From contig JADWQD010000007.1 in the NCBI GenBank assembly GCA_016110215.1, forward strand, positions 1,674,001 through 1,738,000: a stretch of DNA of 64,000 nt, read 5' to 3'. Below are positions 56,132 to 64,000 of the stretch, in pieces. Source of the DNA: Capronia americana (lineage: Eukaryota > Ascomycota > Eurotiomycetes > Chaetothyriales > Herpotrichiellaceae). The notes under the pieces are model-generated. The model searched no databases and had not been told where the DNA came from. It saw only the letters and a program-made list of their open reading frames with translations. Position 1 is the stretch's first letter. Every line of letters begins with the position of its first letter. A program made the translations under genes and the position numbers.

Positions 56132-57088
56132 TCAATACCCTTTCGCCGCCAACTCGGACTCAGTCCACTCCCATAACTTCTTTGCCAATTCTGGGTCTCG
56201 ACTTTTCTTCGACCCAGCTTCCTTGCCGACCGGCACGTAATACGCCCCGTTCTTGACCTCGTCCCTCTTCCAGGTTGCTGCCCAGATTTGAGTCAGCGTA
56301 CCCTGCTGTACGGTCAACTGACCGGCGAGGGAGTCGAAGACCCTCTGGAACCGGCCGAAAAAACCATTCACGTCGAACATGACGTTTGTCAAGTTCGTTT
56401 CGACGCGGCCCGGGTGGATGGATGTGGACAGGATGTCGGGATAGCGCCTGGCGAGTTCTCTGGCGTGCAGGATGTTGGCTAGTTTGGTTTGGCCGTAGAG
56501 CATCATAGGGTTGAACGAGTCCATTGATGTCTTGAGCTTCTCGAAATGGATCCCAGGGCCAGTGACCATCATGTGCCCGGCCGATGATACGTTCACAATG
56601 CGCACATCGGAGGACGGTTGCGATGCGGTGCGTTGCATCAGCGGGAGCAGAAGGCGCGTGAGGAGCGCGTGTCCCATATGGTTTGTCGCGAACTGGATCT
56701 CGTAACCGTCCTCGGAAACGCCGTGCGGGTGCGCCATGATCCCGGCGTTGTTCACCAATATATCGACCCTGTCGTTGTCGGCGACAACTTGATCCGCGGC
56801 CCGTTTGACGGACGCCAGCGAGGAGAGGTCCATTTCTAGAAACCGCACGTTGGCGTCAGGTGCTGCGGCGGAGACGTCCTTCATCGCGTCGTCAAACTTT
56901 GCTTTACTCCGTGCGGCGAGGTAAATGCATCCCGGGTTATGCTTCGCCAATTGCAATACTGTCTCTTTCCCGCACCCGGAATTTCCACCCGTCACTATAA
57001 TGACCTTTCCTGCAAGGTCCGGTATGTCCCTGTCCGGATCAAACTTGTGGACATTGTCCAAGGGATTCAGAAAGCCAAGAAGCGGCAT
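56132..57088 (-). CDS. Short-chain dehydrogenase (retinol-dehydrogenase-like SDR)
   Basis: Single exon, 318 residues, start ATG 57088. Classical SDR marks are VIIVTGGNSGCGKE (NAD(P) turn, TGxxxGxG), DLSSLASV (adenine-binding), LVNNAGIMA, and the catalytic Ser in VNVSSAGH with YGQTK (Tyr-x3-Lys). HPGRVETNL follows after strand 6. The pattern fits the WWOX/retinol-dehydrogenase-like group common in ascomycetes. It should oxidise or reduce an alcohol or carbonyl with NAD(P)H. No signal peptide is seen. The exact substrate is unknown. Confidence 0.92.
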   Translation of the reverse strand: MPLLGFLNPLDNVHKFDPDRDIPDLAGKVIIVTGGNSGCGKETVLQLAKHNPGCIYLAARSKAKFDDAMKDVSAAAPDANVRFLEMDLSSLASVKRAADQVVADNDRVDILVNNAGIMAHPHGVSEDGYEIQFATNHMGHALLTRLLLPLMQRTASQPSSDVRIVNVSSAGHMMVTGPGIHFEKLKTSMDSFNPMMLYGQTKLANILHARELARRYPDILSTSIHPGRVETNLTNVMFDVNGFFGRFQRVFDSLAGQLTVQQGTLTQIWAATWKRDEVKNGAYYVPVGKEAGSKKSRDPELAKKLWEWTESELAAKGY

Positions 57089-57959
57089 ATTTGTATTCTG
57101 CAGGCTCGATCCTCGCCCTTACTCTGTTGCAGCCAGCTTGAATTCGTTTATCGTGCCTCTCAATGCCGGCCTTTTATCTACCAGGGAATCTACAGGCAGC
57201 ACAGATAAACGCAACAAGTTGTGAGGTTCGACCGAGTTTGTGCGGGTCGGATGTGAATTCCTCCTAGCGCATTTTCCCCAGCCGTTGCCCTGCGACAGCA
57301 ACCGAAGCCCCTTTCATTCGATGGCCAGGCGTGAGGCGTATTCGGAGATGGCTGCGAACCGCTTGTCAGAACAGCCATTTCTCTACGGGTGGGTACCAAG
57401 GACGATAGAAAGACGCACTAACTCGCAGGCGACTTGCCAGCGCGAATGAGCACCCGCGAAACGCCCCCTCCTTCGCTGGAAGCGGACATGCAGCGTGCTG
57501 AGAGCAAGCTTCGCCGTCTTCCGAGAAGAGTATGGCTACGCTTTTTCCCATTCTTTTACTCCCTACTCCGTAATGGAGTGTCAATCTCTAGTTCAGCACT
57601 CGGGACTTCGAAGCGCGAGCTCGACGCGATAACCCCTCCAGCTTTGGCGAGTTGATTATTACCCAGTTTGTGACACAGCATGGACGAAGATCCAACTACC
57701 CTCAATCACCGACCCCGGACCTGTGTAAAGCGCACCGTCAAATTCAGGAGCGTCATTGTACGTACCGTTATGTCTCAGTACAAGGGTAGTATATGCGTCG
57801 AAGTCAACTTTAATCTGTGATTAAGGCTTCCCGAGTCCCCTGGTTCTGAGTGAAGTTGAGGGCAGTTGCCTGTTGAGAACAAAGGCGGCATGGCTTGGTT
57901 GAGGCACCTCGCAGTCCTGTATTCAGCAGGCAGAAACACTGCAACTTTCTCACTTTAAC
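57089..57959. other. Divergent intergenic region, SDR and RING-like genes
   Basis: About 870 bp between diverging genes holding both promoters. No other gene is supported. Confidence 0.4.
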
Positions 57960-58043
57960 ATGTCACCAATTCCAAATCCCTCCACTCCGTCCGCTCCCCA
58001 AAAAGTCGCCTTCGAGTCTACAGCATATCCAACCACCAGATAA
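57960..58043 (+). promoter_or_regulatory. Possible upstream ORF before RING-like gene
   Basis: ATG 57960 opens a 27-residue frame (MSPIPNPSTPSAPQKVAF...) ending at TAA 58041-58043, ten bases before the main ATG at 58054. If transcribed it would be a uORF that could lower translation of the main frame. Confidence 0.4.
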
Positions 58044-58053
58044 CTCGTTCGAC

Positions 58054-58854
58054 ATGGAGATCGCCCTGGGGTCCATCGAAGATGACCTCGGCTGTTATAC
58101 CAGCTTGACAGACTTGACTGTCGACGCCGCCGCACCGCACCAAATACGTCGCGATTGGTCATCCATCATCGTGATTTTGCGTGGCTACAAAGCCGAGCTT
58201 GTGGGGATTGTCGAACACCACCCGAATCTCACGGCCGACAAGCGAACGGTCATCCTCCATGCTCTGTCCGAAATGGTCGAAGCTGAATTGGCGGATGCTG
58301 AAGCATTGCTCTCTGAACAGCCGTCTGACCTTCCAGACTTCGTGGCGATTTCATACAAGGTGAGCTTCGCCAATCTGGTGTTACTAATGAAGGGAGCAGA
58401 ACTCGAAACGATTGAGACCTACAATTGGTTCAGCCTTGATGCTGCCTTTTCCAGATTGCGTCGTACTACGGCCTTGCGCACCTGTATGAAGCATTTGCGG
58501 CTGCTACAAGCCACCGAAGCCATGCAGATCTATCGAGACCAGGTCGGCGCAGATTTGTCAGAGAACATGTTGGCGGACACTTCGACAATGAACCGGGTTG
58601 ATGTCGGTACGAATTCTGTAGGAGGGATAGCATGTGGCTTGTGTCACGGAACATCTGAAGAGTCTACGCAGGGTGAGTGCGGCGTCACGCTCTTGCCATG
58701 CTGTAGATCGGCTGTCCACGGTTGCTGCATGACATTGCGATTGAGACGAAACTTCAAAATCTGCCCGGGATGTCGTCATGAATGGACTGAGCAGGAGATG
58801 GCCGCTTTGGTCCATGAGAGAGTGCATCAAGTATCGGCCGAGGGGTTGAAGTAG
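58054..58854 (+). CDS. RING-like zinc-finger protein
   Basis: Intronless frame of 266 residues from ATG 58054. The same frame is open upstream, but with no ATG. The N-terminal two thirds is helical and acidic without a known domain. The last 65 residues carry a cysteine/histidine set: CGLC, then LPCCRSAVHGCC, then ICPGCRHEW. This resembles a RING or RING-variant finger that binds two zinc ions, so an E3 ubiquitin ligase role is possible. Spacing departs from the textbook C3HC4 and should be treated with care. No membrane segment is seen. Confidence 0.75.
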   Translation: MEIALGSIEDDLGCYTSLTDLTVDAAAPHQIRRDWSSIIVILRGYKAELVGIVEHHPNLTADKRTVILHALSEMVEAELADAEALLSEQPSDLPDFVAISYKVSFANLVLLMKGAELETIETYNWFSLDAAFSRLRRTTALRTCMKHLRLLQATEAMQIYRDQVGADLSENMLADTSTMNRVDVGTNSVGGIACGLCHGTSEESTQGECGVTLLPCCRSAVHGCCMTLRLRRNFKICPGCRHEWTEQEMAALVHERVHQVSAEGLK

Positions 58855-59405
58855 ACCCGCGATGGTCTGGGTTGATCATCTGGCCTTAACTTCGTTCCAC
58901 ACGTCCCGAGACGCAAAATACCCTCACCAAGCTGAGTGGCTTGGGTGTAGCGTGGCGCTTCGGCGTGATCTGGTCCACAGAACAATACCTCCGTTCATAG
59001 GTTGGAGCACTACGACACGAGCCGCAGCGACTGAACACGTCCACCTCGTCGCAGCACGTCCCTCCCGCATTTCTTTGTTGTCCTTTGTTTTCATCGCGCC
59101 ACCTTCTCATGCCGTAACTCGTTTTATGAAGCCGTACTCACATTTTTAAGAAAGGAGAATCAAGTAACGAAAGAGAATCCAAGATAGACTAAAATTGGGT
59201 TGACTCCTCCCAGTAGGTTTCTTCGGACGCAGGTTTGGTATTTGACTTCCCCTTCTACACGCTGCACTCAGCTTAGGTACCATTTTAATACCTTCCCATC
59301 CTTCGCTGCCGTCGAATTCCGCTTGGTCTCGCACTAAAATACAGTTAATCGCTGAAAGTCGTCTCTGGAGGGTTTCTGGTTCACGGTATTCTACAAACCT
59401 GCCTG
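58855..59405. other. Intergenic between RING-like and membrane-protein genes
   Basis: About 550 bp with no supported gene. Confidence 0.4.
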
Positions 59406-61202
59406 ATGGCCAAGTCAAGCATGCAGAGATGTCAGCAAAATAACATTGGACACCGTATCCCAAGCAACCCTGACCTATCGAGCCCCTCACGATGCGCTTC
59501 TGACCAGGATTCTGTGCCTCAAGCTCCTTTCCACGCCGCAGAACCCCAAACAGAGGCCCCCCGGTCGCGTTCTGTCAACCCTCGTTCGACGGCTCCGTCA
59601 CAGGATCACCAGGCTTCCACAGGCTTTACAAGCAACCGCAGACCTAGAAAGCGCTCCACCGCCGGACCACGCAACGTCCTATCGGCCCCAGAGGACAGAA
59701 GAACATATACAATCGCATCCTCATCCGCATCCCAGCCCTATCTTCCCTCAAAGCTCGATCCCTCCGCAAAGATCAAGCCTATGAGCAACGAAAATCCTGC
59801 CGATTTCCACAAGTCTCTGTTGTCCTTGTGCTCCAATGCATTCTCCCGCGGTGGTTCCCTCTACAACGGACTCCTCGCCTCTCTCGAAACATGCTTGGGA
59901 GTCCTAGACAGATCGACCACGATTAGTATCGACGCGGCCAACAATCTTGCGACGAGCTCATTCCTCGGCCTCATCATTGCATGTTTTGTTGTGCTGTTGA
60001 TCTGCTTCGTCATACTCACATTCGTTCTTGTCATCAACCGAGGTGCCAGAGATGGCTACGCGGAGGCCAAACTTTTGGCATACAACGCCAGCCTGTTGAG
60101 CAAGACTTGTGCATTGTGGAGCTATAAAGGCGTCATTTTCGCAAAAGAAATTATGGTCCAAACCACTTCTCACTCGATCGGCTTGCTCGGTGCTGTAATG
60201 CTGACCACAAAACGCACCCTATGTCACCATGGGTATGGCGCAACGGTCAAGTGGCTTGGTTATTCGTGCGATCCAACAGTTGCAGGGGAGCACATACTTG
60301 ACTCGCTCAGTGTGGCCGCAGTGGGTGTAGGCCAGTGGGCCAACGCCTCGACTCTTCTTCTACCATATTCGGACTATTTCAAGACCGCAGATTTAGCAGT
60401 TGGTCAGCGACAACTGGCCATCAGCTTGAATCCCGTGGACTTCCCAGGAAAAAAAGAATTCGACAATATTATGACCTTGTACAGCGAAGGTCTTCTCAAT
60501 GGTGGAGAACTTTTGTTCGACACGGTACTTGACACGGAAGATATTCTGGTCTTGATACTCCACCACTTCCTTGAGGCCGAACGCCAGATGCGTCGAATTT
60601 CCAGCTCGTCCCGGCTCTGGTCATGGTATGAAACCCGGGAAGTCGACCGGATGCTTCAAGGACTCCTTGAACGCCTTGACAACAGACTTTACCAGTTGAT
60701 CAAGTCGGTTGACACGCTGAGGGAGATCTACAGGCTGACCGCAACCTATGGGAGGGACTACGCGAAAGCGATCAGCGCAGCGCAAGAGCATGTCAATCAG
60801 CAGATCCATGAGAAGGGCACTCTCTTCGGATATTTGCCATCGGCCAAACCACTATACAGGATGGCAGAGTTGCTTGTACCCTTCCATTTTCCGATCGAGG
60901 AGATCGCCATGCAGCTTGGACATGCAAGAAACGCCCTCGGTGAATTCCGATCGCAAATCAGATTGGCCCGACGGGATGTTAATAACATGGCATACGAATC
61001 TAGGCCAAAGACGACATTCCTCATGCTAAGACTGCGGTATATTATCGAGCAGCTAGCAAGTACGAAGGCTAATTTGCAGATTGAACGGGCCAGAGAGAAC
61101 AGCCGACGGCAATACGAGAGGGAGCAGGGTCTGTATACCTACCCAGGTGGAGTTATGGAGGGAGCGTCAGCAAAAGCCGCGCGACGCCGATCGTCCACGT
61201 AG
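59406..61202 (+). CDS. Single-pass membrane protein of unknown function
   Basis: Intronless frame of 598 residues from ATG 59406. The first 130 residues are Ser/Pro/Arg-rich and probably disordered. Residues about 187-212 (SFLGLIIACFVVLLICFVILTFVLVI) form one strong membrane helix. The rest is mostly amphipathic helix, with heptad-like leucines in a stretch that includes LLERLDNRLYQLIKSVDTLREIY, suggesting coiled-coil assembly. No enzyme motif is seen. I do not recognise the family, but the length, codon bias and clean start support a real gene. It may be a fungus-specific membrane organiser. Confidence 0.75.
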   Translation: MAKSSMQRCQQNNIGHRIPSNPDLSSPSRCASDQDSVPQAPFHAAEPQTEAPRSRSVNPRSTAPSQDHQASTGFTSNRRPRKRSTAGPRNVLSAPEDRRTYTIASSSASQPYLPSKLDPSAKIKPMSNENPADFHKSLLSLCSNAFSRGGSLYNGLLASLETCLGVLDRSTTISIDAANNLATSSFLGLIIACFVVLLICFVILTFVLVINRGARDGYAEAKLLAYNASLLSKTCALWSYKGVIFAKEIMVQTTSHSIGLLGAVMLTTKRTLCHHGYGATVKWLGYSCDPTVAGEHILDSLSVAAVGVGQWANASTLLLPYSDYFKTADLAVGQRQLAISLNPVDFPGKKEFDNIMTLYSEGLLNGGELLFDTVLDTEDILVLILHHFLEAERQMRRISSSSRLWSWYETREVDRMLQGLLERLDNRLYQLIKSVDTLREIYRLTATYGRDYAKAISAAQEHVNQQIHEKGTLFGYLPSAKPLYRMAELLVPFHFPIEEIAMQLGHARNALGEFRSQIRLARRDVNNMAYESRPKTTFLMLRLRYIIEQLASTKANLQIERARENSRRQYEREQGLYTYPGGVMEGASAKAARRRSST

Positions 61203-63106
61203 GTCAACGAGTTGTGGGTTCACCAGATACAGATGTAATGTAGAGTGTCGACAGTCTACATCACGCGGAGAGACGACGCACGGCAAGCAATGCGAGTTGA
61301 GAGTTGAATTGACGGTCAGAGTACATAGTCTACTGTAGAGAACGAGTACACCTCTATCCTACCTAGGTACATCCTATGTCCCATGTCCTGTGCATTGTCC
61401 TTGATCCGCTAGTTCTACAGCAGTCCCCCGAATTAGAGTACTGTAGTTCGGCAAAGAAAGTACAGGTACGGTTCGACACGGTCCCCTTTCCGTACTGTAC
61501 TCTTACTCTGCAATTCCTGTTTGAGTTCTATGCGCTCATACTCTGCAGCTCCCGTTTGAGTTCTAGGTAGGTAGGTATGCACTGCTACTCTACGATCCCC
61601 CTTTGAGTAATTGCTACAAACGGAACACTCGTACGGAGTACTCTGTACATACTGTACATACATAGGTACCTAAGGTAGCTAGGTAGGTACTGTCCGGACC
61701 TTAGTTCGCCACGCACAGCAGTCACACAGGACATCATGTCGGTAGCTTAGCTTAGTTCCACACGCAAGGCAATCACAGTACTCATAGGTACATACAGTAC
61801 CCTCCTCGCCTCATACCTTACTGGACCATCCATGTGGAGTACTGTCCTTGCCTCCTTCCTTCCGCCCTTCCGCACCGGGAAACTCGCTTATTCCTCGCTG
61901 CCGTCCTGCTGAGTGAGTGCCTCGCCATGCCGTCCTGCTGTACGGTGCTGAGGGTCTCGGATTTGATGTACGTACGTATTCTAAGGGAAGAGAACGAGGA
62001 CGAGGACGAGGAGGATGAGGATGAGGAGAGGAAGAAAAAGGATTGATCTTTAGGATACCTACCTGGTAAAGTAGGTACTTTAGGTACCTTATCACATCTA
62101 AACCCGCGCGTAACCAACATCCAGTCCCTGTCCCTGTCCCAGTCCCTCCCTTTACCTTCTTCGCCTCTTCACTTTTCTTTCACTTCTACACAGGACCTCG
62201 AGCGTACCTCGTACGTACTTCTTCACTGCTCCATTGCTCCACTTCTTGGCCTGTGCTTCTTCTCCACTTTCACTTTCACTTCCACACCCACTTCCATTTC
62301 CACGTCTTCGGCTCTTCAATTTCTTTTCCACTTCCACTTCCACTTCTTCGGCTCTCGGTCTCGTACCGCATAGTAGTACGACCCATACTCATACATAGGA
62401 CTGGGTGACTGGGTACGTAGTCCAAGAAGGTCCGAAGTTATCCGCTGTTTTTTTTTTTAAATGTTCGGCTGGTTCCCTCGCTAGTGGTAGTACGCTCCAC
62501 TAGTATGCTCCGCTTATAACTCGGGCGCTCGGGCGTAAGTACTCGTACCTTGGTTTGTGCATTGGTGTGCTCCGGCGCGCGTCTCTAGTTCTTCTCCCGG
62601 CGCGCTTTGGTGGGTGGGTGCCGGGTGGATGTGTGTGCTGCTTTTTACCCTGTTTGACGCATTTTAACAGGCTGACGAGTACGGCTGCTACCCAGTGCTA
62701 CGTACTATGTACCCAGAAGGCGAGAAAGCGAGAAAGAGTTGGAACTATGAGGATTAAAGTTTCAGATGGTTCGACTTTCAAATCCGGAGTTCGTGGTGGC
62801 AAATTGCGTGATCCTTGCAGCGCTGATGAAGTCGATTTCAGTAGTACCCAGTATTGGTACGCACACGGAACTTGGTGGGCAATCGCAAGTGCTCCTTCGA
62901 AAGTGCACCTCTCAGAGGCATGTCATTACTAATATATCGCGAAGAGGCAGAAATCTGGCATCAACCATGTCGCCGATCGTAGCTCATTCCACTTCTGGGC
63001 GGCATATCCAATCGTATCGCCCAGATTTGCTCGTCCAACATCGTCCAGATTTACTCCTCCAGGGTCCAGATCACACCCTCACACCAAGCACCTCTCGGCA
63101 ACCCCG
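61203..63106. other. Gene-poor interval with GTAC/TAGGTA and pyrimidine repeats
   Basis: About 1.9 kb. GTACC/GGTACCT and TAGGTAGGTA strings recur near 61360, 61565, 61640-61700 and 62050-62090. At 61990-62040 there is a GAGGA run, and at about 62130-62350 a CTTCCACTT-type pyrimidine tract on the + strand. No gene is supported. Confidence 0.6.
62130..62352. repeat. Imperfect CTTCCACTT/TCCCTGTCC pyrimidine repeat tract
   Basis: The + strand is almost wholly C/T here, with recurring CTTCCAC, CACTTTCACTT and TTCGGCTC units. The spacers are irregular, so it is microsatellite-like, not CRISPR. Confidence 0.7.
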
Positions 63107-64000
63107 TCAGAGCCCAAAATTCACAACCGTCAGGTTTCTCTCGGCCATGACTTCCATCCAGTCGACATCCAAACTCTGCCCAGTGTTCATGAACCTCTCG
63201 TTCTGTTTCTCATATACTGCCGCCAGAGCCTTTCGTGTTGCCGTCGTGTTCCGCCCAATGCTATCCTTCTCCATGGCGCGAAGTAAATCCAAGGCGCTCA
63301 TGCGTTGAGTTCCGTCCGTCGCGACAAAGCCGGCAATGAAAAGGGGAAACACCAAATATCGACAATCCGATCGCTCTTCTGCAAGCGCCTTCCTCGTCAT
63401 TTGCAGGATCTGGGTCGATGCCACGGCGATTTCGGTGTCGTAGTCGGGCGACGTTTCGAGGCGCTGGCCCGGCCACATCGAGGTGTGGGAGTAGATGATG
63501 CAGGCTCGATACAGCGTAGCAGCGTGTTCGTACAACTGTCTCGGTCGGGTCAGTAGTTCGTCGGTCTTCTGGTTAATCATAACAACAGCCTGCGTCACCC
63601 ATAATTGACGCAACGATTCCTGTAACTCAAAAATGCGACTTTGCCGGATCCTGATCGCTTGCTCTTTCCGGCCGGCATTCGCACCGCTAAAACCGCTATC
63701 ATGTCGAAATTCATGTGCGAGGAGAGCAAGCCGCATTGCAAGAAGTGTAACCTCAAAATCAAGCTGCAAGATTGTCGGTAACACTTCCACTTCATCAGCA
63801 TAAACAACGCTCGAACCGTCAAGACCGAGGGGGTATAAATGGAAACTAGGAGGCGGGATGAGATCGTTATTCAGCATGGAACCAAGGTATTCGCCGCTCC
63901 CCGCTCCGCTGAAAAGTGCGTTCAAATCGATGTTGCAAATCCACCAGACAACATATGGAAATGGTTCTCCGCCAAAGACTTCGCGTCGGAGGAGGGAAAT
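63107..64000 (-). CDS. C-terminal part of a fungal transcription factor (partial, runs off right edge)
   Basis: The frame is open from the right edge to a stop at 63107 (about 297 residues). It reads REVFGGEPFPYVVWWICNIDLNALFSGAGSGEYL near its start, a hallmark of the fungal_trans_2 middle region of Zn2Cys6 regulators. RKALAEERSDCRYLVFPLFIAGFVATDG and a final DWMEVMAERNLTVVNFGL follow. The zinc cluster and N-terminal part lie beyond 64000. It should be a nuclear activator or repressor. Targets are unknown. Confidence 0.85.
   Translation of the reverse strand: MSLLRREVFGGEPFPYVVWWICNIDLNALFSGAGSGEYLGSMLNNDLIPPPSFHLYPLGLDGSSVVYADEVEVLPTILQLDFEVTLLAMRLALLAHEFRHDSGFSGANAGRKEQAIRIRQSRIFELQESLRQLWVTQAVVMINQKTDELLTRPRQLYEHAATLYRACIIYSHTSMWPGQRLETSPDYDTEIAVASTQILQMTRKALAEERSDCRYLVFPLFIAGFVATDGTQRMSALDLLRAMEKDSIGRNTTATRKALAAVYEKQNERFMNTGQSLDVDWMEVMAERNLTVVNFGL

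Noticed and set aside
62130..62352. CRISPR-like repeat
   Set aside because: Irregular pyrimidine microsatellite without equal repeat/spacer units.

Overview
This window looks like chromosomal DNA of a filamentous ascomycete fungus (Pezizomycotina). Protein-coding genes are broken by short introns (about 42-120 bp) with GT...AG borders and CTRAC-like branch sites. Fungus-specific families are present: Zn2Cys6 regulators, an MFS sugar permease, a fused BioD-BioA enzyme, a CSC1/DUF221 channel and Rsa4/Slx9 ribosome factors. I found no bacterial operon layout, CRISPR array or virus. The sequence alone does not let me name a genus.

The left part (1-22 kb) is accessory-metabolism territory. It opens with a gene cut by the window edge that joins a DUF2235 alpha/beta-hydrolase-like domain to a P-loop GTPase. 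Next come a sugar transporter, a GH5 glycosidase and a Zn2Cys6 regulator that could form a small sugar-uptake/glycoside-use cluster. After these lie a DUF1445 protein, an EthD-like protein, a MITE-like element beside SLX9, a tandem repeat with transition-type decay, an amidohydrolase-2 decarboxylase-like enzyme, an aldo-keto reductase, an NmrA-like reductase and a cytochrome P450.

The middle (22-36 kb) holds an ammonium transporter with a decayed paralogue in its upstream region, a ZZ/EF-hand membrane-anchored protein, a SET-domain protein with an apparent signal peptide, a phosphohexomutase of bacterial appearance, a sulfatase remnant, and a divergent biotin pair: 8-amino-7-oxononanoate synthase and the bifunctional dethiobiotin synthetase/DAPA aminotransferase.

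The right part (38-64 kb) is mostly housekeeping: an F-box protein whose frame is interrupted by one TAG, a CSC1-like channel divergent from cytochrome c1, RSA4 divergent from MSH4, ARPC1/ARC40, a U6 snRNA gene, an SDR, a RING-like protein, a one-pass membrane protein and the C-terminal part of another fungal transcription factor running off the right edge. MSH4 is notable because one intron ends in GG where the reading frame demands an AG acceptor.

Exon structures were inferred by hand from splice motifs, frame continuity and family resemblance. No database search or transcript data were available.
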